Of a stretch of 60,000 bases of DNA, positions 11,817-22,500 are shown in pieces. Below the pieces are notes generated by a model, which saw only the letters and a list, made by a program, of their open reading frames with translations, did no database searches and had not been told where the DNA came from. Source of the stretch: Adiantum capillus-veneris (Eukaryota; Streptophyta; Polypodiopsida; Polypodiales; Pteridaceae); contig CM043942.1 of assembly GCA_014529385.2 (NCBI GenBank), positions 26,356,469 through 26,416,468 on the forward strand, read 5' to 3'. Both the position numbers and the translations under genes were made by a program. How positions within the stretch are numbered: the first letter of the stretch is position 1; each line of letters starts with the position of its first letter.

Positions 11817-12540
11817 GTGGATCTTGTAACTGATCGAGCACATCCTCTAGGAAACAGGTTTATAATTGATCATAGATCTGACACCATAGTTCACTCGGAC
11901 CCATTGCAGTATTGTTACACATGTAAAATGGAAACTGATGTTGGGGACGATTCTCCTTATATGGATGTTCTACCTGGGATGACTAAGTCTGACAATGTGG
12001 ATTGGGTCCACTTAGCAGCAATCATAGACACTTGGGGAAATAGGGAAACAACTCGGGTAACACTTGAGGGGATGAAATGCCACCACTCGCACCCTTAAAT
12101 ATGCTGGAAGCAATGCATATAGCTTCTGATGACCTACAAGATGAAGGTTTGACGGGCATTGGAACCAGTAGCATCTCACAAAACTATAGCCCACAAAATT
12201 TGGGGTCAGAATCATCAATTGAAATTGACTCTGACGAGGAAGAATCTGAGTTAAATCTTAGTGCAAATGTGGGGATAAACCATTCAGTGCCCAGTGGTAC
12301 CCTAGATGACAATCTATCCAAGGGAGCAGAAGACACAAGTAGCAATTCATCTAGTGACTCTTCACTAGAGATCGGCCGTAATAAAAAATTAGACAAGAAG
12401 AGTAAGAGATATAAGAGACGTCGATATCGAGAAAATGTACGTGCTAGAGTAAACAAAAAGAAATCTACTGCAGAATGGCTTATTTATATAGGGGCATGTG
12501 ATGCTCATTCGGAAGTTGGCAGATAACTGGGGTAAATACC
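11817..12540 (+). pseudogene. Gypsy 1 linker region between PR1 and RT
   Basis: A conserved but unassigned segment (HRSDTIVHS, QYCYTCK, SPYMDVLPGMT) is followed by a Ser/Asp/Glu-rich tract and a Lys/Arg-rich tail. The same segment is present in elements 2 and 3, so it is a family-specific domain. The two adjacent Cys residues in YCYTC are kept in all three copies. Function unknown. Confidence 0.55.
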
Positions 12541-14340
12541 TTCAAAGCGTTATGTGGTGTATTCCACAACCCATTGACATCACACAACTAGAGGCTATAG
12601 AGAATCCAAAGTTGAGTTGTATCATAAGGAGACGACAAAATCAAGAGTTAGCTCAACAACAAAAGGATTCGGAAGTGAAATCACGGTCCACAGAACAACA
12701 GGAACCCACAAACTTACACCCTGCACCTGAACATTTTAAATCCTACACCACAGAGGAACGTAAGGTTGTGTATACAAAGGCTCAAAGAAAACCTGTCGAT
12801 GGAAGCAATGGAGTTTATGATGGTCCAATGATAGTTAAGCAAATAGAGTTAGCAGACCCGAGAGAAAAGTCCAAACCTGTTTTCATTGCCCCAGATCTGA
12901 TAGAGACTGAGGAGTGTGTAATTAAAGAATTTCTCAAGGAATTCAAGGATGTATTTGGTTGGACATATCAAGATATGAAAGGTGTTCCACCTTTTGTGGT
13001 GCAACACACAATCCCCATGAATAGCATGGTTAAACTAGTTCAGCAACAACCCTACCCAGTGAATCCTAAGTATGCAAAGATCGTTCAAGAAGAGATTGAA
13101 AAGCTTGTGAAATGCAGATTCAAATACCTTATTGAGCACTCTGAATGGGTGTCTCCAATAGTTATTGTGCCGAAAAAGAATGGGAACCTCAGAGTGTGCA
13201 TGGATCTCAAGAAGGTTAATGCCACCACTAGGAGGGACCATTACCCCTTGCCATATTCAAAACATGTGCTTGAAAGAGTTTCACGGAAGGAAGCTTAGAG
13301 CTTTTTAGATGGGTACTCTGTCTACAATCAAATCACAATTGTGCTAGAGGACCAAGCTAAAACAGCTTTATAACCAAATTTGGAGTGATCGCATTTCGTG
13401 TTATGGCATTTGGCTTAACCAATGCCCCTGCTACCATTCAAAGATTAATAAACATTGCTTTTAGAGAATATTTGAGGGAGTTTTGTGAAGCTTTCTTAGA
13501 TGACCTTTGTGTTTATTCCTCTAATTAGAAAGAACATCTATCATGCTTACGAAAAGTGTTTGAGAAGTGCAGATTGTATCGCATCTCCTTAAACCCTTTC
13601 AAATGCCAATTTTGGGTTAAACATGGAGTCATTTTAGGGTATATATTGTCCAAAAATTGGATTTTCACAGATGAGAGAAAAATTAAAGCCATTGATAAAT
13701 TGCCACCACCTACAAACTATAAAGGAGTTCAAAGGTTCATGGGCCATGTTGGTTATTACCAACGGTTTATTTTAAACTTTGTTGAGATAGCTCGTCCTTT
13801 GTACAAGCTTCTTATTGGGTTCCACTGGACCACGGAGTGTAACCATGCTTGTGAGTCATTGAAAAAGACCTTGACAAGCGCTCCCATTTTACGAGTGCCC
13901 GATTGGCGATGCAATCATAGCCATAGACAACGCCAAACAGTTGCAACTTCTTCAGTTCAGGGATACAAAGCAATCAGCGCTAAAAGCGAATGTAATTTTC
14001 CATGTGCATATTGATGCATCAAACTTTGTTCTGGGGTGTGTTCTAGCTCAACCAGGAGAACATAAATTGGACTACCCCATTAGCTTTGTAAGTTGTCAAT
14101 TGAATGATGCCGAGAGAAACTACACCACTACAAAGCGAGAAGGTTTAGCTATGATTTATGCAGTAAAGAAATTTTGCTACTACCTTTTTTCCAACAAGTT
14201 TGTTTTCTATGTGGATCATCACGCCTTGTTGTATCTAGTAAGTAAACCTTGTTCCACGGGAAGAATTACACGATGGTTGTTAATTCTTCTTGAGTTTGAT
14301 TTTGCCATTGTAGTGTGACCTAGTAAAATACATGTCATGG
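12541..14340 (+). pseudogene. Gypsy 1 reverse transcriptase and RNase H
   Basis: The RT starts with HTIPMN and continues with SPIVIVPKKNGNLRVCMD, then after several stops FLDDLCVYS (the Y/F-x-D-D catalytic pair, near 13493). The connection segment reads RFMGHVGYYQRFI. RNase H is seen at about 14007-14310 with HIDASNFVLGCVL, the expected KREGLAMIYAV and FYVDHHALLYL. At least ten nonsense codons and several frameshifts lie in the region. The enzymes would convert element RNA into DNA in the cytoplasmic particle. Confidence 0.8.
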
Positions 14341-15699
14341 CGGATCATTTATCTTGCATACCCAGTGGTGAAGCCCCTACTGGAGTCGACGATGAATTGC
14401 CTGATACTTCTCTATTCCTAGTCGAGACCATACCTGAATGGAGTGAGAAGATTGTGAACTTTTTAGTTAACGGTTTTCCACCCAAAGAGCTTCATAAGGA
14501 CATAGCTTGAAAAATGTTAAAAGAATGTGAACCTTATTCTTTCATTGCAAGAACTCTCTATAGGCTAGGGAAGGATGATATTCTTAGACGTTGTGCCCAT
14601 GAGAATGAGTATTTATACATACTGCAAGAAGCCCACATGGGTATATCCGGAGGACATTTCTCAGGGAAACTAACACCTAGAAAGGTGTTGCAATCAGGCT
14701 ATTGGTGGCCTACCTTATTCAAGGATGCATCACATTTTGCAAAAGGATGTGATGAATGCCAACGTTACAAGATCACACAACGAAAGGATAGGATGCCCTT
14801 ACATCATATTAAAGTGAACCATTTGAAAAATGGGTTTTGGACTTTGTAGGCCTAATTAGTCTGGCATCTCGTAGCACTCAATCTCGATATGTTATTGTTG
14901 CCACTGACTATGTGACAAAGTGGATGGAAGCCAGGGTGACATGTAAGGCTAATGCAAGGTCAACTGCCAAGTTTCTCTTTGAGAACATTATTACAAGATT
15001 TGGTTGTTCCTTTGAGATTGTGAGTGACAATGGTACTCACTACCAACTTCATGATAGCTCAGCATAAGTCCACACCTTATTATCCACAAGCAAATGGCCA
15101 AGCTGAGAGTACCAACAAGACCTTAATTTCTATCTTGATCAAAACGGTGGAAGCTCATTATATAGATTGGGATTTAAAGCTTACATTCAGCTCTATGGGC
15201 TTATCGTACTTCTTAGAAAGCGGCTATTAATTGTACACCATTCAAAATGGTATATGGCCAAGAAGCAGTTATACCATGGGAGTTTGTAATTCCTAGTCTA
15301 CGCGGTTGGGATGGTAACCCTTTAGTTGAGCACCTATACATCCTTGAGAGGTTAGATGAAGAAAGGCAATTGGCTTTGCAAAACGCACTTGTGGAGAAAG
15401 ATAGGAGGAAGAAATGGTATGATTGTCATCTAAAGAACAAAGATATCAATGTTGGTGATAAAGGCCTCATGTATGGAGTGCGTAACAAAAAGAAAAAGTT
15501 GAAATATGCGAGTAAAGGACCATATAAAGTATGTGAAATTACCCCACAAGGTACCATTTGTGTGGAGACTCTTGATGGAGTTGAAACCAATGGATTCCTC
15601 AATGGGAGAAAATTTAAAAGATACTATGATCCTTTAACTTCAAGAGGAGCTACGTGCCATCCATCAAAAAAAAGGCAACCAAGTCACAAACAGAATTGA
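14341..15699 (+). pseudogene. Gypsy 1 integrase
   Basis: The N-terminal zinc-binding HHCC motif is visible as H...H then CDEC around 14635-14760. The core has ATDY (first Asp), VSDNGTHY (second Asp) and GQAESTN (Glu), the D,D,E triad. A short loss near 15050 shifts the frame between the second Asp and the Glu. The C-terminal part to 15699 keeps YDCHLKNKDINVGD and KGPYKV, typical of the gypsy integrase tail. No chromodomain is seen, as expected for non-chromoviral Athila/Tat elements. Confidence 0.8.
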
Positions 15700-15812
15700 A
15701 GAAGATACAAGCTCAAGCTGAGGCTACAGAGCGACAACAACTCATAAGACGCAAACAAGAGGCCAACCTTGGAGTTACACATGCATTCCACGTTGAAACA
15801 TAGGATGATTGG

Positions 15813-16235
15813 TTGGACTCTGAGACACCTCTACGATACCCTATTGAGCTAAATAGCGCCTATGGAAAAGTGCTATATAATGCCTTATTGGACATGGGTG
15901 CTAAGTATAATTTGCTATCATATGGGGTGTGGTGTCAGTTAGGAAATCCATCTCTATCTAAGAGTATTATCCAAGTCGAGGGTGTCAACAAGAAAAAAAC
16001 TATGATTTTTGGAATTTGGTACACTTCTCTCAGTTATGACAACGGGGTTGTATCTCAAGACTTTTTGGTCATACCTGCTGGAACTATGGAGGGTAGTATA
16101 AACCTAGGACGCACGTGGATGATAGCCACCAAATACACTATAGATTGGGGGACTGGGGGTGTCACAACACAGAAACCAACTCTTAGCCGTACCACTCAAG
16201 CCATAGTTCTGAGATATTGCCTCTTAAGGAAATAA
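15813..16235 (+). pseudogene. Gypsy 1 second retropepsin-like domain (PR2) downstream of integrase
   Basis: A 140-codon frame follows integrase. It reads VLYNALLDMGAKYNLLSYGVW and ends with INLGRTWMIATKYTIDW, the spacing of a retropepsin monomer (active-site loop, then about 80 residues to the hydrophobic-LGR motif). The triad is D-M-G, one C-to-T change (ACG to ATG) from D-T-G. It is distinct from PR1 upstream. An additional protease-like domain after integrase is unusual. It may be a duplicated or captured domain, or the real protease if PR1 is inactive. Confidence 0.6.
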
Positions 16236-16289
16236 AACCAAAAACATTGCATGTCCAAGAGATTGAACCATATGTCCCCATAGCCCAAC

Positions 16290-16648
16290 TCTCTAGAGCT
16301 TGAATTGTTGTGGTTGAAATAAAGCTTGAGACACACAAGACCCATCCTAATATAACAAACAAAATATACAAGTGGGTCTCTAAAGCTTCTTTAGCGACCA
16401 TAGCTAGTGCTTAAAAACAAGAGCCTGGTAAGAGATGTCCCACTCGCCCCAAGAAATGTAAAGAAATGTTGCGTTGGATTCCTAAAAAACTATTGGAAAC
16501 CCAAGGCTACTATGAAGAAAATGATCAAATCTGGGTGCCAAAACGTAAATTGTGCTCTTACTTGTCACCTAAAAGCCTTCATCCATAACAACTTGAAACA
16601 ATTGGTTTCAAAAGGTGATGACATCATTCCAAAAGGTATGATCTATCC
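16290..16648 (+). pseudogene. Gypsy 1 basic 3' ORF relic
   Basis: The frame is broken, but the segment is clearly homologous to the C-terminal half of element 2's 23761-24741 frame, with motifs such as KTHPN, YKWVSKASL, MLRWIPKKLLE and DQIWVPKRKLCSYL. It is rich in Lys/Arg and Trp-Val/Ile-Pro-Lys repeats. I do not recognise a family; a nucleic-acid-binding role would be a guess. Confidence 0.5.
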
Positions 16649-17130
16649 AAGGAAGGGGGTAGTGTTTGCTGACAGTCATCATTCGCTCACTCCCCTCTTT
16701 ACCTTCCTCCCCCTGATTGTGATGTTTCCTTAGGAAATGTATATATAGAGCCTTATACTCAGAAGACAAGAATTAAAAAGTATAAGAGCAAGAGCCACCA
16801 AACAAAAATCTGAAAACCTACGAGTTCTATACGTAACACAAAGTCATAAAAACACATTATGTACAAGGACATTATGTGTCTTATACTCCCTGACCCTTAT
16901 AATATTTGCACTCTAACCATTATCTATCTAGAGATTGAGGGATCAGGGAGGAAGGTTAAGAGGAAAGTGAGAAAATGATTGAGGGGAGTGATGCCATCCC
17001 TGACATTATGTGCCTTATACTCCCTGACCCTTATAATATTTTCACTATAACCATCATCTATCTCTGTGTAAAGATATGGCTAGTATGATAGAATAATCCA
17101 CTCCTACCTTGGATGAGAGGTACCCTCTTT
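16649..17130 (+). promoter_or_regulatory. Internal polypurine tract followed by TATA-like region in gypsy 1
   Basis: AAGGAAGGGGGTAG (16649-16662) is followed directly by TGTTTG, and about 75 bp later by GTATATATAGAGCC. Element 2 has the same arrangement at 24749-24855. It could be an internal promoter for the downstream ORF, or a relic of an LTR edge. A 61-bp direct repeat (16869-16929 and 17003-17063) lies in the same region. Confidence 0.4.
16869..17063 (+). repeat. Pair of 61-bp direct repeats
   Basis: The blocks at 16869-16929 and 17003-17063 share ACATTATGTG and CTTATACTCCCTGACCC and differ at about six positions. They are separated by 73 bp that includes a purine-rich stretch. Confidence 0.7.
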
Positions 17131-17135
17131 ACTTT
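17131..17135. repeat. Target-site duplication of the copia element, left
   Basis: ACTTT immediately before the 5' LTR matches ACTTT at 29080-29084 immediately after the 3' LTR. Confidence 0.9.
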
Positions 17136-17363
17136 TGTTACCATATACATGTGGTAGTGATGTGTGTGAACACACTAGGCCCCGCCGGGGCATTTTTTCC
17201 CTCTTTAGGAGTTTTTTTCCCCCGTGCATTGTATATACGTCCATCACTCTAGGGCTATCTATTTTTCCTTTGCACACTAAGTAACACACTCTCTATTGTG
17301 TGCCTTGAGCTTCCTTCGTCTTCTCCAAGCTATGTGCGTTTCTCTGCAACCCTAATTCCAACA
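17136..17363 (+). repeat. 5' LTR of the copia element
   Basis: Starts TGTTACC and ends CCAACA. A TATA-like GTATATAC lies at 17231-17238. It differs from the right LTR by about five bases. Confidence 0.92.
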
Positions 17364-17365
17364 AT

Positions 17366-17377
17366 TGGTATCAGAGC
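17366..17377 (+). other. Primer-binding site of the copia element (tRNA-iMet)
   Basis: TGGTATCAGAGC begins two bases after the 5' LTR. Confidence 0.92.
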
Positions 17378-17725
17378 AGGTCACGTCCTCCCGGGCTTAG
17401 TCACCAGCCGCTCCAGCACACGCCTGCTCACTTTCTCCGATTTCAGTGAGCTTTGGCGAGTGTTCACAGGTCGACAAAAATTTTGGGCTCGCTCGAAGAG
17501 CTTGGTCTGCTCAAAATTTTCATTTGGGCTCATTTTAGCCTCCGTTTCCACTACAGGGAGTACTACACAGGCTATTTCGTCATTTTGTACAGAATCTCTG
17601 TCAGTGTCGTTTTTTGCATAATAGGTGCCTTAAAGTCTTCTACGGTTTGTGCTATATAGCATAGGTTGTTCCCGCTCCGTTTCTCCTATTTTCAGGCAGT
17701 TTTCACATCAGGTGCAGCATTTACC

Positions 17726-18036
17726 ATGGCTGACAACAACAACACAAATGTGTTCAAGATGTTTGCTGTTGAGGACAGGTTGGATGGGGACAACTACCCT
17801 ATGTGGGCTTATATGATGCAACATGTTCTTGTGTCAAAGGGTGTCTGGAACATTATGCAGGGCATTGATGTACGTCCTGGTTCTAAGGATGTAGGCGATG
17901 TTGAGGATGTTGCAGGTCTTGCTACAAGGATTGCAGCTGTTAGAGTTGTTTTACCTACGGCAGAACAAGCTCGTTGGGATGTTAAGGATGCGCAGGCTCA
18001 TGCATTGACTGCGTTGTCTGTGAAGCGCAGCATTGT
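17726..18036 (+). pseudogene. Copia gag, N-terminal part, cut by gypsy 2 insertion
   Basis: The start is chosen at the ATG with good context (ACCATGGCTG); an upstream ATG at 17666 is in frame but lies in the leader. The protein begins MADNNNTN and has the copia Gag N-terminal pattern LDGDNYPMWAYMMQHVL, then a Trp-rich VWNIMQGID and WDVKDAQAHALTAL (UBN2/DUF4219-like). It stops where gypsy element 2 begins, before the zinc knuckle. The remaining gag codons are not present anywhere in the window. Confidence 0.8.
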
Positions 18037-18621
18037 TGTTAACCCTCACGGCACACGGACACCCATCACCTACGACGGACGTGTATTATGTATTTGGTAG
18101 AGTCAGGTACCAGGCTTGTCGGTCCAATAGGAAAAGGGTAAGAGTGATCGCGATGAGAGGCGCACTTTAACTTGGACATTCAAGGGATTAGTTGGTTAAG
18201 CATGGGCGCCCAAGTGTGAATGGGGTGAGCTCCTATAAAAGCCAACTAAACCTAATTTTTACTCATTCTCTCATTTGTGCAATAGAAGAGTGCTCTTGCT
18301 CCATCTCCATCTCCATCTTCTTCTTCTTCACCTCCTTGTGTGTGTGTGTGTGTGAGACAGAGAGAGGGAGGGAGAGTGTGTGTGCGATCGAGCATTACGA
18401 AGGCACGACGGCGGCGAAGCGGTTGAGCGCGGCACGACTGCAGCTTCTTCTTCATCGCGGCGAGGAATCCACCACGAAGGCGAGCGTAGAGCGGTGAGTG
18501 ACACACCCATTGTTCTCTTGAGCTTGCTAGTTTAGGCTTGTTGTGTGCTTGGAGCCGTTTGTGGCTCGCACACGGTGTATTGGCAAGTCCCTTGCTTCGA
18601 CAGTGCGACAAGGAGCACACA
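18037..18621 (+). repeat. 5' LTR of gypsy element 2
   Basis: Starts TGTTAACCC and ends GCACACA. A TATA box (TATAAAA) lies at 18234-18240, and there is a GT repeat near 18337-18354. The first 150 bp and the last 45 bp match the shortened LTR at 30819-31002. Confidence 0.8.
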
Positions 18622-18625
18622 TTTT

Positions 18626-18643
18626 TGGCGCCGCTGCCGGGGA
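18626..18643 (+). other. Primer-binding site of gypsy element 2
   Basis: TGGCGCCGCTGCCGGGGA lies four bases after the LTR. From family knowledge, this sequence class is used by Athila/Tat elements (often assigned to tRNA-Asp); one base differs from the form I know (GTT to GCT). Confidence 0.75.
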
Positions 18644-18723
18644 TATGCCCTACACTAAGCTCGGTTAGCACTTTACGCTTCCTTGTGGTGCAATTTCTAT
18701 CATAGGAAAGGCAGGGAAGGAGT

Positions 18724-18980
18724 GTGTGGAGATTTCTGTTTTTTGCGTTTTCTGCATTTGCTGTCAAGTTTCAATTTTTGCTATTGTCTGCGTTTTTTCA
18801 ATTTCTGCATTTTCAAGTTCGGCGTTTTCAATTTCTGCAATTTTCTGCATTTCTGCGTTTTTTCAATTTTCTGCAATTTCTGCATTTTCAATTTTTGCGT
18901 TTTCAATTTCTGCAATTTTCTGCATTTCTGCGTTTTTTCAATTTCTGCAATTTCAATTTCTGCGTTTTCTGCATTTCAAA
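18724..18980 (+). repeat. T/C-rich degenerate tandem repeat in the gypsy 2 leader
   Basis: Repeated units built from CAATTTCTGC, ATTTTCTGCATTTCTGCG and TTTTTTCAATTT extend for about 260 bp. All three plus-strand frames are open across the tract because it lacks TAA, TAG and TGA. The resulting ORFs are compositional, not genes. Confidence 0.7.
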
Positions 18981-19130
18981 AAAATTAAAAAATTAAAAAA
19001 AAAATCAAAAAAAAAATCGAAAATTAAAAACGCGAGTGAGCGGGCGGCGAAATTTTTCGAAAATAAAAAACGTGACTCTTAAAACGGACGGGTTGGTTTG
19101 TATAAAAGATAGATCGGGATCGGGATCATT

Positions 19131-19200
19131 TTCCCAAGCCCAAGCCCAAGCCCAAGCCCAAGCCCAGGCCCAGGCCCAGGCCCAGGCCTCAGGCCTCAGT
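19131..19200 (+). repeat. Hexamer microsatellite (CCCAAG)n then (CCCAGG)n
   Basis: About ten copies of a 6-bp unit switch from CCCAAG to CCCAGG partway through. They lie in the leader of gypsy 2, upstream of the gag start. Confidence 0.85.
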
Positions 19201-19570
19201 CCTATGATATATACTAGACTCACTCTTATATATATACCCTACTCCCTCAAGAGAGAATGAGAGCATGTGGGACAAGTCCTCCACTCTCCTCCTTTCTCTT
19301 CCCACTTGCACCCTTAGACTTTCTAGTTTGGGCATAGTTCCCTACTGGAAATTGACAGTTTTAGGGATTCCGAGGGCATAGAGTGACCAAACGGAGGGTT
19401 GTAAAGCACGGCACGATCCTCTGACCGATACGCTCGTTTCGAGCTATCACACGGCCCATTCCACGACACGCTCTAAAAAATCTAGCAAAAAAACAAACAA
19501 AAAGCACGCAAAAAACTAGTCACAAGGCCTCCTAGAGCAGCTTTTTGACACCTTAGGGTATCAAAAGCAC

Positions 19571-22500
19571 ATGCACTTACGCTCTGGGCGGGTGCTAGAA
19601 CACGAGCATATTGAGGGTGCCTCTGTTCATACGGACACCCATTACCCATCCACGATAAGCTCTAGACCCTCAGCGGGGACACAAGGTAGCACCACCCAAG
19701 ACCCTAAAATAGCCGCTAGTGATTCCTCCTCCGACTCAGAAATCATGGAAGCATACCCTACCCAAAACACTGAGAGAGAAGGCCATGCACCTCCCGAAGC
19801 TCCACAGCCTAGTACTAGTATGTTTAGCCGTTTCATGGAAACATTAGGTAGAGCTACTCGCTCGGAACCTGATGCAAATGAAGCACACGAAGGGGGTGGG
19901 GAAGTGGACTCTCCTTTCACATCGCACGTGGACCCCACACCCCCAAAGAGTGTCCATGTGGATATCCTACCAACTTCTTACCAGAAGGCCCTGTTGAGCT
20001 GCCTCCTTCAGAAGTTCCCTCTAGAGTACCGTTGGTGACAAGTAAAACCACGGGGAGCAACATTGCTTCTACCTCACAAGAAACCGTTAACACGTCGACT
20101 CTAGAAGGATTGTTCATTAATGATCATTGGACATACGACCTCCACACTGAGGTGTTGACGGATCTACACTCTGGCCACGCCTACCATGTAGGATGGATAG
20201 AGATTGTACAATCCACCTCTAGTGCCACGAGCATCGAAGATCAACAAAAAATGATCTGTAATGTTATCCATGGCATTATTCAATCAGAAAGGCAAAATCG
20301 AGGGGTAAATATACTCTCAACTGGCCCCATGAGATTTCTGGATACGAGCAAGGCTCAACAGCTTACTCTATCACAAATGGAGACTCCTCTAATGAGCCCC
20401 ATGGACCCATCTTACGTCATTTCACCTGGGGTCTCTATGCAATCTGAGCCTCCGAGAGAAAACTTTAGCTTCCCTAACTTGGCTCAACCCTCTATCAAGG
20501 AAAACTCAGTGCTCACTCCAGGGATAGGCCTGACAGAGAATGTACCGATGACATCTACGGTTAGCGCAGTGCCACTACCTAGTGTCGTAGTACCTAATAT
20601 GGGGCCTCGACCATATGTGCCTCTAGCCCCTTATGCACACATGGCCCCCACACCTCCAATTGTACCACTTGCTTATGCTCCTCGAGTGCCGCTCCCTAGC
20701 TCTTATCCGAGTGGACCTATGCCCGGTTATGTTCCATATCCTGCATCATCCACACATATGCCAAGACCGGTACCCGTCCCTCTCCCACATATGATTCCAA
20801 GAGTACCTCCACCGGCCCTGCCCCCTCACATAGGTGACTTGGCAGCGTTTGCTCAAACCATAGGTCGATCTATCGCGGAAAATATGCGTCATGCATCTGA
20901 TAGAGAGCCTAGAAGTAAGGCAGTACAAATTGCCAAACTCACGCAAAAATTCAATGGGGACGAAGATTCTAGGAAACACATTGAAGTGTTTGAACAAGTA
21001 TGTGATTCCTTAGGGGAACGCAACGAACTACATAAGTGCAATGCCTTAAGCTTGACATTAAGTGGGAAGGCTGGAGATTGGTATAGAACCCTAAGGGTGG
21101 ACGAGAAAACAATCTACCCTACCCTTCGAAGGTTGTTTCTAAAGGAGTACATACGAGAAGGTGTGCTTTGGGGTGTAGCATCTCAGCTACAGAAGGCCGA
21201 ACGTAAGGAAGGAGAGTCAGTAAGGGACTTCATTAGTCATCTAAAGCACTTAAACTCTCGCTGCCCTGTAAATGAGCGCTTCAACAATAACCAACTGCTT
21301 GATCGATTCATTCGAGGGTTGAGGAATGAAGGAATCTATAATGGACTAGTGATTAGAGGTATCACAACCTGGGAAGATGTCACTGCCAATGCAATCCAAT
21401 TAGAGGACAACTTGATGATAGCAGGCATGAGGTTGTCTACTGACACGAGATCCACTAGCTCACAAGCCATTGAGTATGAACCCATGACTGCAAAGCCCAT
21501 TGCCAATGAGCCAAAGGTATTTGAGACCTTCTTGACAGACCTCACCAAGGCAATCCAAGAGTCTCTTAAGGATAATCGACCCCCTCAAAATAGTCACATG
21601 TATCCAAGAAGGGAGCAACAATGGTGTTCCATTTGCTTAGGTCCACATAGCACTAGTGAGTGCCCTACGTTTCGAGTAAAATTTAATGGAACTTGCAACG
21701 CATGTGGTAGGTATGGTCACCAAGCTAAGGATTGTTTAATGATCAAGGCAGATAGACCACCTGTAGCCTGGACGGATGCGCCTCGAGCTCCTGTATTGAT
21801 GCCTCCTCCACCTGTTGAGCAACTACCGCAACACATGGTCCCTAGATCTCAAAATGTTGTACAAGCTACACCGCTACCACCTCCTGTGCTAGGACCGCAG
21901 CCCCCGCATCCAAGAGTCGCCCCTATGAACCAAGTGGGTTGCGAGCCATCAAATGCTTATGCAGATGGTTGTGAGGAGGAAATAGACACTAGTATTGCCT
22001 ACGGACTTGATACATTGGAAGAGTGTCCTATATACTACATGGAAGATTGTTCGGGGCAAGTCAAGCCGGTTTATCAAGCTGCTGCTCTCGCATCCAGAGG
22101 TCAAAATATCAACACCCAGGCTAGGAGGCCACCTCTTCAATGCTACGAGTGTGGTGGACCACATCGGGCAGCGGAGTGCCCTATTAGGCTGCAAAAGAAT
22201 GCTGCACAGATGCAAATGAATCAAGGGATCACGTCTGCAATGCCAATACTCACATGTAATTGTTGTGGCATAGATCACTTGATTGCCCAATGCCCCTATA
22301 ACCCAAATGCGCCTAAAATCACACCCCTAAATTTGGTCGAAATTGCTAGTGTGACATCGCCAATACCACCCGTCGCACCCGCTTATGCGATTACACGGTC
22401 CATGCTTCAAGGGCCAGGCCATATCCTCGAAGAGAGAGATACCGCGTCAGTTATCCAAGCAAAGAAAAAGAAGACACGAACGAAGAAGTCGCAGAATACG

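Larger units (their letters stand above)
9515..17135 (+). mobile_element. Gypsy element 1 (Athila/Tat-like Ty3/gypsy), 5' portion, 5'-truncated
   Basis: The copy begins inside gag (homology to gypsy element 2 starts near 9515) and runs through PR1, RT, RNase H, integrase, PR2 and a 3' ORF up to the insertion point of the copia element. The remainder resumes at 29085. The order RT-RNase H-integrase is that of Ty3/gypsy. Athila/Tat affinity is inferred from the PBS of its relative element 2 and from extra ORFs after integrase. It carries many stops and frameshifts and is the oldest layer of the nest. Confidence 0.8.

Noticed and set aside
18724-19082. Three overlapping plus-strand ORFs of 90-118 codons
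   Set aside because: They are Phe/Cys/Ser-rich translations of the T/C-rich repeat in the gypsy 2 leader, open in every frame.
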